DNA of 6,369 nt, from positions 1 to 6,369 of the forward strand of contig JBCDBH010000346.1 of NCBI GenBank assembly GCA_039184055.1, written 5' to 3'. Made by a program: the position numbers and the translations under genes. Positions 1 to 6,369 of this stretch are shown here, piece by piece. The notes beneath the pieces are model-generated. The model saw only the letters and a list, made by a program, of their open reading frames with translations, was not told the DNA's origin and searched no databases. This stretch comes from JBCDBH01 sp039184055 (GTDB lineage Bacteria > Acidobacteriota > Thermoanaerobaculia > Multivoradales > J023). Position 1 is the stretch's first letter. Every line of letters starts with the position of its first letter.

Positions 1-2281
1 ACATCTCCACGGCCACGTCGAGATGACGCCGCGCGGCGTCCACGTCATCCCGAACGAAGGCCAACCGCGCGGCTTGGAAGTTGCCTTCCGGCGACGCCGG
101 GTTGATCGCCAACAGGCGTTCCAGACGTTCATCGGCCACATCGAGCTGGCCAGCGGTGATCGCGACACGGGCTTGGTGGGTGAGCAGCATCCCGTGGTAG
201 AGCCGCTCGCCAGCGAGCAGAGAGCCCTGCAGCATGTCGAACGCCTCGGCGAAATACTCCGAGGCGGCCTCCGCATCACCATCGAGCTCCGCCAACACTC
301 CCTTGCCCTGAATGATCATCTGCGGCCATTGGGGCTCGTCGATCTGTTTCGCCAGCTCCGAGACCACCTCGAGCTTCTCGCGGATGAGCTCGGCGTCCCG
401 GGAGACGATCCCCAAGTTGAGGTAGAAGAGCTGGGCATAGGAAGCAAACGGCTCGCGTCCACTATCGGCGAGCACGTCGATTTTCGCTCTTGCTTCATCG
501 ACTCGGTCGAGTGCGCCGAGCAATGCCGTTTCGTAGCTCATCATCGCCAGCTCGACCATGAAGGGCTGGGACACCTTGAGCAGAGCCTCACGGAGACGGC
601 CGCTGACCGCCAATCCTTCTTCATAGCGTCCGAGCTCGGAGTAGTGGCGGATCAAGGCGTTGTCCACCTTCTGTTGATCCTGCGGCACGGTGACTCGATT
701 CGAGAGCTGATCGAGCCGACGCTCGGCGACCACAACGTTGCCTTCAGCGCGCTCGAGCTCGGCGAGAAGGATGTCGATGTCGAGCGGGCTCGAGGCGACG
801 ACCTGAGCCTCTTCGAGGATCTTGCGCGTCTCCTCGAGATCACCCTCGAACCAGCTCGCCTTGGCGAGCTCCAAGCGCACGTCGGGGTCGTTCGGACGTG
901 CCTCGAGATAGCGGCGGAATGCCTCGCGCGCGCCGGCGTAATCACCCTGCCGCGAATAGAGTCGGCCGACCTCGAGCCGTGCTTCGTGCTCGGTGGGATC
1001 GAGCTCCAACACTTGCTGATAGGTCTCGATCGACTTGGGGACGTCGCCAAAGACGCTATACACCAGAGCCAGTCGTTTCAAGGCGTCGACATCGGCGGGG
1101 AAGAGGGTCGTAATCTGTTCGAGAACCAGGGTGATCTTCTTGAATTGTCCCTGCGCCATCAGGTCGAAGACCGACAGCGACAGCCGTTCCCGCTCGCTGA
1201 GCCGATAATCATGTTGCCGGGCGTTCGCCGCCGCGCCCACCGCTTCGGCCATCGAACCGAGGCTGTAGTACGCCTGCGCCAAGTCACCGTACGCCACCGC
1301 GAATGTCGGATCGAGCGCCGTGGCTTCTTGCCACGAACCGACCGCGTTCTCGACCTGGTTGCCGAGTCCCATGGCCACCAGGCCGGTGATCCACTTCTCG
1401 ATCGCTTCGAGCTCGGCGCTGGTGTGCTCGGTCACCGGTAGATCGCGACCGAGCTCCTCGATGTCGACGACATCGAGCGCTTCACGTACCGCCACGCTCA
1501 GCTCGTCGACCACCAGGTCGAAGGTCGTTGCGCTGGCGGTGAGCGTGCTTACCGGCTCGGCGGTTTCGGTGGTGTAGATCGTCAAGCTGGCGGTGAGCTC
1601 GTCATCCTGCTGGCTGAATGAACCGTCGGCGAAATAGGTGATGCCTCGATCGCGCGCGCTTCGTTGGGCGAGCGCCACCGGCACGTCGAGCGCATCGGTG
1701 ATGCCAGCGCGACCGAGCTCGGTGGTGAACGAAAAAGCGTCGTTGACGTCGAAAAAAGGATTCTGCTCGAGGTCGCGTTCGAGCAGCAATGGAAAACCGT
1801 AGCGGAGCCAATCCAGGCTCGCGTCACCGGTCTCGTTGCCCCAGAAAAATAGGGCGAGCTCGCGCCGTTGCTCGACTCTGGGACGCAAACGTTCTTCAAC
1901 GCTGCCGTCGACGTTGACGACCTCGACCGTCTCGGTGAGCGCTTCGACCTGCGAGTCGGTGGCGACGACCCCGATGACCAAAGCGAGGGTGACGAGCAGG
2001 TTGAAAGGAATCCCGAAACGCTCGGCGACTCCCCACGATTGCTTGCCAGGCGCGCCGTGGGTGTAGGCGAGCAAAAAGATCGCCGGGATCATGGTCAGAA
2101 AGGCGACCAGCGTGGCATCGAAAATCCGCTGCGAGAGATCGTAACGCTCGATGAGCACGGGGACGAATCCCACCACGGCAACCCCCGCCATGACGTAGGC
2201 ACCTAGGATCTGAGGCACCCGGCGATGCCACAAACGCGGCAAAAACCCGTCTCGATCGTCCATTGCTTCGTGATCTTCCAT
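1..2281 (-). CDS. Membrane-anchored TolB-like/TPR-repeat protein (partial, C-terminus beyond window)
   Basis: An uninterrupted minus-strand frame of 760 codons runs from ATG at 2281 off the left edge, so the stop is not seen. A GAGGA site 8 nt upstream supports this start; the next Met is codon 7. Three hydrophobic segments lie at about residues 24-44, 57-74 and 93-108. The loop motif AYTHGAPGKQ (72-81) resembles the AWYHGE-type loop I associate with TolB/TPR proteins. Residues 142-270 match a degenerate TolB-N/FlgO-like domain: LALFFWGNETGD at 142-153, and FADGSF at 217-222 where relatives have a LEGSV-type strand. From about 311 to 760 there are repeated TPR units, clearest at 396-429, 430-463, 464-498, 697-730 and 731-760 (for example DYAGAREAFRRYLEARP). 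Three membrane spans with an internal N-terminus would place the TolB/TPR part in the periplasm (inference). TPRs bind proteins; the partner is unknown. No kinase, cyclase or DNA-binding domain is visible. It is divergent from icmF, but a functional link is not shown. Confidence 0.88.
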   Translation of the reverse strand, partial: MEDHEAMDDRDGFLPRLWHRRVPQILGAYVMAGVAVVGFVPVLIERYDLSQRIFDATLVAFLTMIPAIFLLAYTHGAPGKQSWGVAERFGIPFNLLVTLALVIGVVATDSQVEALTETVEVVNVDGSVEERLRPRVEQRRELALFFWGNETGDASLDWLRYGFPLLLERDLEQNPFFDVNDAFSFTTELGRAGITDALDVPVALAQRSARDRGITYFADGSFSQQDDELTASLTIYTTETAEPVSTLTASATTFDLVVDELSVAVREALDVVDIEELGRDLPVTEHTSAELEAIEKWITGLVAMGLGNQVENAVGSWQEATALDPTFAVAYGDLAQAYYSLGSMAEAVGAAANARQHDYRLSERERLSLSVFDLMAQGQFKKITLVLEQITTLFPADVDALKRLALVYSVFGDVPKSIETYQQVLELDPTEHEARLEVGRLYSRQGDYAGAREAFRRYLEARPNDPDVRLELAKASWFEGDLEETRKILEEAQVVASSPLDIDILLAELERAEGNVVVAERRLDQLSNRVTVPQDQQKVDNALIRHYSELGRYEEGLAVSGRLREALLKVSQPFMVELAMMSYETALLGALDRVDEARAKIDVLADSGREPFASYAQLFYLNLGIVSRDAELIREKLEVVSELAKQIDEPQWPQMIIQGKGVLAELDGDAEAASEYFAEAFDMLQGSLLAGERLYHGMLLTHQARVAITAGQLDVADERLERLLAINPASPEGNFQAARLAFVRDDVDAARRHLDVAVEM

Positions 2282-2289
2282 GCCTTTTG

Positions 2290-2294
2290 TCCTC
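2290..2294 (-). promoter_or_regulatory. Ribosome-binding site of the TolB-like/TPR gene
   Basis: GAGGA on the minus strand lies 8 nt before the ATG at 2281. It favours this start over the in-frame ATG at 2263, which has only a weak GAAG nearby. A second purine run (AAAAGG) sits too close to the ATG to be the main site. Confidence 0.6.
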
Positions 2295-2310
2295 GTGCGC
2301 GTCATCCGGT

Positions 2311-2417
2311 GATGGCCAAATCTATCCCAATGCCCTCCGCGATACGCGAACCATATAACTAATCGGATATGGGCTTCTCATCGATTCGCCAACGGCCGCG
2401 AGATGGGTTTGGCCATC
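2311..2417 (+). promoter_or_regulatory. Candidate structured leader: 16-nt inverted repeat enclosing smaller hairpins
   Basis: Bases 2311-2326 pair with 2402-2417. The outer ten pairs (GATGGCCAAA with TTTGGCCATC) are perfect. Six more follow, of which two (2321/2407 and 2323/2405) are G-U in a plus-strand RNA and would be A-C mismatches in a minus-strand RNA. The 75-nt loop holds a CGCG-ATA-CGCG hairpin (2338-2348), a 6-bp hairpin (2351-2356 with 2367-2372) and a TCGC/GCGA pair (2386-2389 with 2398-2401), so it could fold as a multi-branch junction. It ends 32 nt before the icmF ribosome-binding site. An RNA role requires transcription to start upstream of 2311, and no promoter was found there. 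Otherwise the arms could be two DNA-binding sites about 90 bp apart. No known riboswitch class was recognised. Confidence 0.35.
2351..2372. repeat. 22-bp dyad CCATAT-N10-ATATGG, possible operator
   Basis: This is a perfect 6-bp inverted repeat with a 10-nt spacer, of a size typical for a dimeric repressor site. It overlaps the candidate -10 word TATAAC (2354-2359), which would suit repression of icmF if that promoter is real. It is AT-rich against a GC-rich background. The inner ten bases are not symmetric. No regulator gene lies in the window, so the binding protein is unknown. Confidence 0.35.
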
Positions 2418-2420
2418 GGA

Positions 2421-2426
2421 TAGAAT
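2421..2426 (+). promoter_or_regulatory. Possible -10 element (TAGAAT) for icmF
   Basis: TAGAAT differs from TATAAT at one base and lies 34 nt before the start codon, giving an untranslated leader of about 25-30 nt. No TTGACA-like -35 is present 16-18 nt upstream, so an alternative sigma factor or an activator would be needed. This is a weak call. Confidence 0.2.
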
Positions 2427-2449
2427 CGACTCTCGACACGCCAGCCAGC

Positions 2450-2454
2450 AGGAG
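2450..2454 (+). promoter_or_regulatory. Ribosome-binding site of icmF
   Basis: AGGAG is followed by 6 nt (TACCTG) and then ATG at 2461. This is a strong, well-spaced site and fixes the icmF start, so the Thr/Pro-rich N-terminal tail is part of the protein. The next in-frame Met is residue 61, inside the B12 domain, and would not give a whole domain. Confidence 0.8.
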
Positions 2455-2460
2455 TACCTG

Positions 2461-5400
2461 ATGACCGATACCGCAGCCACGATTTCGCCGCCGACCACCA
2501 CTTCACCAGACTCCCAGGCCGAAGATCGCCCGGCGGTCGCGGTCGATCCGACCGAGTCCGCGGTGTATCAGCCTCGGAACGCCGTTCGTATCGTGACCGC
2601 GACGTCGCTTTTCGACGGTCATGACGCATCGATCAACATCATGCGACGCTTGCTCCAAGCCACGGGTGTCGAGGTGATCCATCTCGGTCACAACCGAAGC
2701 GTCGAAGAGATCGTCCAAGCCGCGGTGCAGGAAGACGCGCAGGGGATCGCCGTGACCTCGTACCAAGGCGGTCATGTCGAGTTCTTCACGTATCTCCGCG
2801 AGCGGCTCGATGAAGAAAACGTCGGTCATGTCCGCATCTATGGCGGTGGCGGTGGCACCATCGTACCCGCCGAGATCGAACAGCTTCACGCGACCGGAAT
2901 CGATCGCATCTTCTCGCCCGAGGACGGGCGAAATCTCGGCCTTCAGGGCATGATCAACGAGGTGGTCAAGGGCTGTGATTTCGACCTTTTGGCTCTCGAT
3001 GCGACGGCCGCTGGCGACTTCCAGAATCTGGCGCGACGCATTACCGCCGTCGAGCTGAGTCGGGCCTCGAGCTCGACAGCCTCGGCCAGTGGCGAGCGCG
3101 CACCGGTGATCGGCATCACCGGGACGGGCGGCGCCGGTAAAAGTAGTCTCACCGACGAGCTGGTTCGCCGCTTTCTCTTCGACTTCACCGACAAGCGAGT
3201 CGCGGTGATCTGTGTCGATCCCACCCGTCGCCGCACGGGTGGTGCCCTGCTCGGCGATCGCATCCGATTCAACGCGCTCAACATCGATATCGGCCGAGAT
3301 GGTGAAGGTCGCGTCTTCATGCGTTCCTTGGCGACTCGAGGCGCCAAAGGCGAGCTCACCGACCACATTCGCGAAGTCGTCGATGCGGTCGCCACCGATT
3401 TCGATTTGGTGATCGTCGAAACCGCGGGCATCGGCCAAGGTGATAGTTCGATCACCGACGTCGTCGATCTCTCGCTCTACGTCATGACGAGCGAATTCGG
3501 CGCACCGAGTCAGCTCGAGAAGATCGACATGCTCGACTACGCCGATGCCGTGGCGATCAATAAGTTCACCCGGCGGGGAAGTGAAGACGCGTTGCGCGAC
3601 GTACGCAAACAAGTGCAGCGCAACCGCGAGCAATTCGACCGGTCGCCCGACTCGATGCCGGTTTTCGGTACCAGCGCGGCGCATTTCGACGATCCTGGTG
3701 TCAATGCTCTCTTCGGCTTTCTCATCGGTCTGATCAACGAACGCTTCGGCCATGACTGGAGCAGCCGTCACGGCGCGGATCTCGACCGGGTCACCGACGC
3801 GGCGCGCGCGGTCATTCCCGCGGGGCGCGAGCGCTATCTCTCCGAGATCGCCGACACCTGTCGTCGCTACCGCGTCTGGGCCGAGGGCCAGGCCGAGGTG
3901 GCGGCGAATGTCGAAGGTTTGCGCATCGCGCTGGCCCAACTCGGTCACGACATCCCCGAGGATTGGAAGCCGGTCGCGGACGACTCCGACGACGATCCGG
4001 TGCGCGTGGCGTTGGTCCACGCATACAACCGTCAGCTCGATCAGCTGGCGCCGAAGTGTCGAGAGCTGCTCGCCTCCTGGACGACGTGGCGCGCCGCCTA
4101 CCAGGCCGACACCTTCACATACCAGGTGCGTGGTCGCGACGTCCACGTCGACGCGCAACGCGAGTCGTTGTCGGGTCTACGGATCGCCAAAGTCGCGACG
4201 CCGGGTTTCTCGGGCGCCGCCGATCGTCTCCGGTGGCGTTTGCTCGAGAACGTCCCGGGCGAGTTTCCGTACACCTCCGGGGTCTTTCCCTTCAAACGCC
4301 AGGCCGAGGATCCGACCCGGATGTTCGCGGGCGAAGGCACCGCGGCACGCACCAATCGTCGCTTCCATTTGCTCGCCGACGAGCAACCGGCGAAACGACT
4401 GTCCACCGCCTTCGACTCGATCACCCTCTACGGTGAGAACCCGGCTCATCGCCCCGATATCTACGGCAAGATCGGCGAGAGCGGCGTCAGCATTTTCAGC
4501 GTCGAAGAGGCCGAGCAGCTCTACGCCGGCTTCGATCTCTGCGACCCGCGCACGTCGGTGTCGATGACCATCAACGGCCCCGCGCCGACCATTCTGGCGT
4601 TCTTCTTCAATGCCGCCGTACGTCAGCAGGCGCGTCGCTTCCTGCGCGAGGCCGGACGACTCGACATCAGCGTCGAGCAGGAGCTCCAACCCGACGAGCT
4701 TCGTGGCTCGAGCTGGGACGCCGTTCGGGCGTTGCTCAGCGAAGACGAATACCAAACCGTCCGAGGTGAGGCTCTACGTCGTGTTCGTGGCACGGTGCAA
4801 GCCGACATTCTCAAAGAGGACCAGGGCCAGAACACCTGTATCTTCTCGACCGAATTCGCCTTGCGGATGATGGGGGATATCCAGCAGTTCTTCATCGACA
4901 ACGGTGTGCGTAACTTCTACAGCGTGTCGATCAGCGGGTACCACATCGCCGAAGCCGGGGCGAATCCGATCCACCAGCTCGCCTTCACCCTCGCCAACGG
5001 TCTCACCTATGTCGAGTACTACCTAGCGCGAGGCATGGCGATCGACGCGTTCGCTCCCAACCTGTCGTACTTCTTTTCCAACGGTATGGATCCCGAATAC
5101 AGCGTCATCGGCCGGGTGGCGCGACGGATCTGGTCGGTGGTGCTGGCCGAGCGTTACGGCGCCTCGGCGCGCTCGCAGATGCTCAAGTACCACATCCAAA
5201 CCAGTGGTCGCAGCCTGCACGCCATGGAGATCCAATTCAACGACATCCGCACCACGCTCCAGGCCTTGCTCGCCACCTACGACAACGCGCAGAGCCTGCA
5301 CACCAACGCCTACGACGAGGCGATCACCACGCCCACGGAAGAATCCGTGCGTCGCGCGATGGCGATCCAGCTGATCATCAACAAAGAGTTCGGGCTCGTC

Positions 5401-5892
5401 TTTTGCGAGAACGCGACCCAGGGCGCGTTCATCATCGAAGAGCTCACCGATCTGGTCGAAGAAGCGGTGCTCACCGAATTCGATCGCATCACCAGCCGTG
5501 GTGGTGTGCTCGGCGCCATGGAGCTGCAATACCAACGGGGTGAGATCCAAGGCGACAGCCTCAAATACGAACAGCTCAAACACACCGGTGAGCTGCCGAT
5601 CATCGGGGTCAACACCTTCTTGCCCCGGAACAGCGACGAAGAGCAAACACCGCGTGACATCGACCTCACCCGTGCCGGCGAAGACGAGAAGAACCGCTGT
5701 ATCGATCGTCTCGACGACTTTCACCAGCGTCACGCCGATCGCGCACCCGCCGCGCTACGCCGACTCCAAGAGACCGCGTTGTCGGGTGAGAACCTCTTCG
5801 CCGAGCTGATGCGCGCCACCGAAGTCGCCTCTCTCGGTCAGGTCACCCGCGCCCTCTACGAGGTGGGTGGGGAATACCGCCGGAACCTGTAA
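2461..5892 (+). CDS. icmF: Fused isobutyryl-CoA mutase IcmF (B12 domain + G-protein chaperone + mutase)
   Basis: Cytosolic radical enzyme that interconverts isobutyryl-CoA and n-butyryl-CoA with adenosylcobalamin. Its built-in GTPase gates cofactor loading, a job done by separate MeaB-type chaperones for other mutases (family knowledge). Domains in order: Thr/Pro-rich tail (1-38); B12-binding domain (41-165) with DGHDAS at 52-57, whose His54 would be the lower cobalt ligand, and a Gly run at 128-132; Ser/Ala-rich linker (201-215); GTPase with P-loop GTGGAGKS (221-228), DPTRRRTGG (253-261), ETAGIGQ (320-326), NKF (367-369) and GTSA (403-406); helical linker (about 430-560); mutase barrel to the C-terminus, ending YRRNL. 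Phe609 in GVFPFKR and Gln790 in GQNTCIF stand where methylmalonyl-CoA mutase has substrate-binding Tyr and Arg. His828 in SGYHIAEAG matches the catalytic His of that family. At 1143 residues it is slightly longer than the usual ~1090. All motifs are intact. It stands alone here, without acyl-CoA or TetR genes nearby. Confidence 0.97.
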   Translation: MTDTAATISPPTTTSPDSQAEDRPAVAVDPTESAVYQPRNAVRIVTATSLFDGHDASINIMRRLLQATGVEVIHLGHNRSVEEIVQAAVQEDAQGIAVTSYQGGHVEFFTYLRERLDEENVGHVRIYGGGGGTIVPAEIEQLHATGIDRIFSPEDGRNLGLQGMINEVVKGCDFDLLALDATAAGDFQNLARRITAVELSRASSSTASASGERAPVIGITGTGGAGKSSLTDELVRRFLFDFTDKRVAVICVDPTRRRTGGALLGDRIRFNALNIDIGRDGEGRVFMRSLATRGAKGELTDHIREVVDAVATDFDLVIVETAGIGQGDSSITDVVDLSLYVMTSEFGAPSQLEKIDMLDYADAVAINKFTRRGSEDALRDVRKQVQRNREQFDRSPDSMPVFGTSAAHFDDPGVNALFGFLIGLINERFGHDWSSRHGADLDRVTDAARAVIPAGRERYLSEIADTCRRYRVWAEGQAEVAANVEGLRIALAQLGHDIPEDWKPVADDSDDDPVRVALVHAYNRQLDQLAPKCRELLASWTTWRAAYQADTFTYQVRGRDVHVDAQRESLSGLRIAKVATPGFSGAADRLRWRLLENVPGEFPYTSGVFPFKRQAEDPTRMFAGEGTAARTNRRFHLLADEQPAKRLSTAFDSITLYGENPAHRPDIYGKIGESGVSIFSVEEAEQLYAGFDLCDPRTSVSMTINGPAPTILAFFFNAAVRQQARRFLREAGRLDISVEQELQPDELRGSSWDAVRALLSEDEYQTVRGEALRRVRGTVQADILKEDQGQNTCIFSTEFALRMMGDIQQFFIDNGVRNFYSVSISGYHIAEAGANPIHQLAFTLANGLTYVEYYLARGMAIDAFAPNLSYFFSNGMDPEYSVIGRVARRIWSVVLAERYGASARSQMLKYHIQTSGRSLHAMEIQFNDIRTTLQALLATYDNAQSLHTNAYDEAITTPTEESVRRAMAIQLIINKEFGLVFCENATQGAFIIEELTDLVEEAVLTEFDRITSRGGVLGAMELQYQRGEIQGDSLKYEQLKHTGELPIIGVNTFLPRNSDEEQTPRDIDLTRAGEDEKNRCIDRLDDFHQRHADRAPAALRRLQETALSGENLFAELMRATEVASLGQVTRALYEVGGEYRRNL

Positions 5893-5936
5893 TGGACCGA
5901 CAGTAGACGAGCACCGATCTCAGCCCATGGTGTGGC
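5893..5936. other. Short convergent intergenic gap without a clear terminator
   Basis: These 44 nt separate the stop codons of icmF (TAA at 5890-5892) and the convergent small gene (TGA, read from 5939 to 5937). I see only weak 4-bp stems (for example CACC with GGTG around 5912-5933) and no T-run on either strand. Termination may be Rho-dependent, or the transcripts may overlap. Confidence 0.5.
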
Positions 5937-6368
5937 TCATGTGCCGGGTGGATGATCGCGGCGTCGGAAGGCTCGGTCCATGAGCAGACGCACACGCTTT
6001 CTCTTGAGCAGATCATCAAGCCACGTGTACGAGTACGCGAGGACGGTGAGCACGACGAAGATCGTGGCCAGGGTCTCGGACACCAAGACCGCGCTGGTGA
6101 TCAGAATGAGCAGGAAAGAGTTGACACCTGCCCACCGGCATACCTGCATCCAATCGAGAATCGATCTGAACTCTTTGACCAGGTGGCCACAGCTCTCGAT
6201 CCGTTCTTCGACGCGGTGGTGGAACCACTGCACCCGCTCGTTCAGCTCGTCGAGGCTGGTAGCGCCTTCGGCCCGCTTTTCGAGCAGGAGCTGATAAGCC
6301 TCGTCTTCTTTGGTGTTGTAGATCCGGCCGATACGGATCAGGTAGTCGAAGTCCTGGAGCAGATCCAT
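5937..6368 (-). CDS. Small two-helix membrane protein of unknown function (start at window edge)
   Basis: I do not recognise this family. The frame gives 143 residues from ATG at 6368 to TGA at 5937, with mostly G/C-ending codons like its neighbours. Residues 1-75 are charged and mainly helical. Two adjacent hydrophobic segments (about 80-97 and 99-117) are split only by Ser-Glu, so they probably form a tight membrane hairpin. The tail (118-143) is strongly basic (LLKRKRVR, AFRRRDHP). By the positive-inside rule both ends should be cytoplasmic (inference). Only one base lies before the ATG, so no ribosome-binding site can be checked and this Met may be internal to a longer protein. The opposite-strand frame at 5980-6294 is Ser/Arg-rich and is rejected. 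The gene converges on icmF, which suggests no shared operon. Confidence 0.75.
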   Translation of the reverse strand: MDLLQDFDYLIRIGRIYNTKEDEAYQLLLEKRAEGATSLDELNERVQWFHHRVEERIESCGHLVKEFRSILDWMQVCRWAGVNSFLLILITSAVLVSETLATIFVVLTVLAYSYTWLDDLLKRKRVRLLMDRAFRRRDHPPGT

Positions 6369-6369
6369 G

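Larger units (their letters stand above)
2282..2460. promoter_or_regulatory. Divergent intergenic control region between the TPR gene and icmF
   Basis: These 179 nt must hold the 5' signals of both genes. No hexamer pair close to a sigma-70 consensus was found. Candidate -10 words on the plus strand are TATAAC (2354-2359) and TAGAAT (2421-2426), each 5 of 6 matches, but neither has a recognisable -35 at 16-18 nt. No convincing minus-strand promoter was seen. The word GGATA (or its complement TATCC) occurs at 2323-2327, 2365-2369 and 2418-2422, and the 8-mer ATCGGATA is repeated at 2362 and 2415. Either could be regulator half-sites. The two larger inverted repeats are listed separately. Confidence 0.6.

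Noticed and set aside
700..1000. Many recurring GAGCTC/CTCGAG-like words that look like a repeat family.
   Set aside because: They encode Leu-Glu and Glu-Leu pairs typical of TPR helices written with preferred codons. They show no regular spacing or flanking symmetry.
2308..2460. Words resembling a cobalamin riboswitch: GGTG...AAATC near 2308-2322 and a B12-box-like AGCCAG...GGAGTACCTG at 2443-2460.
   Set aside because: Attractive because icmF uses B12, but the conserved GCCACTG-type core is absent, the B12-box match needs inserted bases and overlaps the ribosome-binding site, and the long outer stem does not match the known fold. An Rfam scan would settle it.
2378..2629. An 83-codon minus-strand open frame spanning the icmF start.
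   Set aside because: Its product is Arg-rich and it overlaps the icmF ribosome-binding site and B12 domain coding sequence. It is probably a chance frame.
3752..4567. A 271-codon plus-strand open frame inside icmF.
   Set aside because: It is the +1-type shadow of a GC-rich gene: its translation is Arg/Ser/Pro-rich and low in complexity, while the icmF frame is intact and fully conserved through this stretch.
5980..6294. A 104-codon plus-strand open frame opposite the small membrane protein.
   Set aside because: Its product is Ser/Arg-rich with no recognisable pattern. The minus-strand frame has normal codon use and coherent membrane helices.

Overview
The window looks like GC-rich bacterial chromosome (roughly 60% G+C by eye, with G/C-ending codons dominating). 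It holds three genes: two divergent ones that share a 179-nt intergenic region, and a third that converges on the second. Nothing gives a firm taxonomic placement. The long membrane-anchored TolB-like/TPR protein is a type common in Acidobacteriota, Gemmatimonadota, Myxococcota and related uncultured lineages, so one of these is a reasonable guess.

Left (1-2281, minus strand): the first 760 codons of a gene whose 3' end lies outside the window. It encodes three N-terminal membrane segments, a degenerate TolB-N/FlgO-like domain and a long array of TPR repeats. A 472-codon open frame on the opposite strand (23-1441) is a mirror of this gene and not a gene itself.

Middle (2282-2460): the intergenic region has a ribosome-binding site for each neighbour. 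It also holds a 16-nt near-perfect inverted repeat (2311-2326 with 2402-2417) that encloses smaller hairpins, including a 22-bp dyad (CCATAT-N10-ATATGG). This is the least explained part of the window: either a structured mRNA leader of the right-hand gene or a pair of DNA operators.

Right (2461-5892, plus strand): a complete 1143-residue IcmF, the fused adenosylcobalamin-dependent isobutyryl-CoA mutase. It carries the B12 domain, the G-protein chaperone and the radical mutase domain in one chain. The residues that set substrate choice are Phe and Gln, which predicts isobutyryl-CoA/n-butyryl-CoA interconversion and not methylmalonyl-CoA mutase activity.

Far right (5937-6368, minus strand): a small protein of unknown function with a two-helix membrane hairpin, converging on icmF across 44 nt. 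Its start falls at the window edge and may not be the true one.

No tRNA, rRNA, CRISPR array or mobile element was seen. The three genes do not form an obvious pathway. I see no convincing new multi-gene system; the icmF upstream structure is the best lead.
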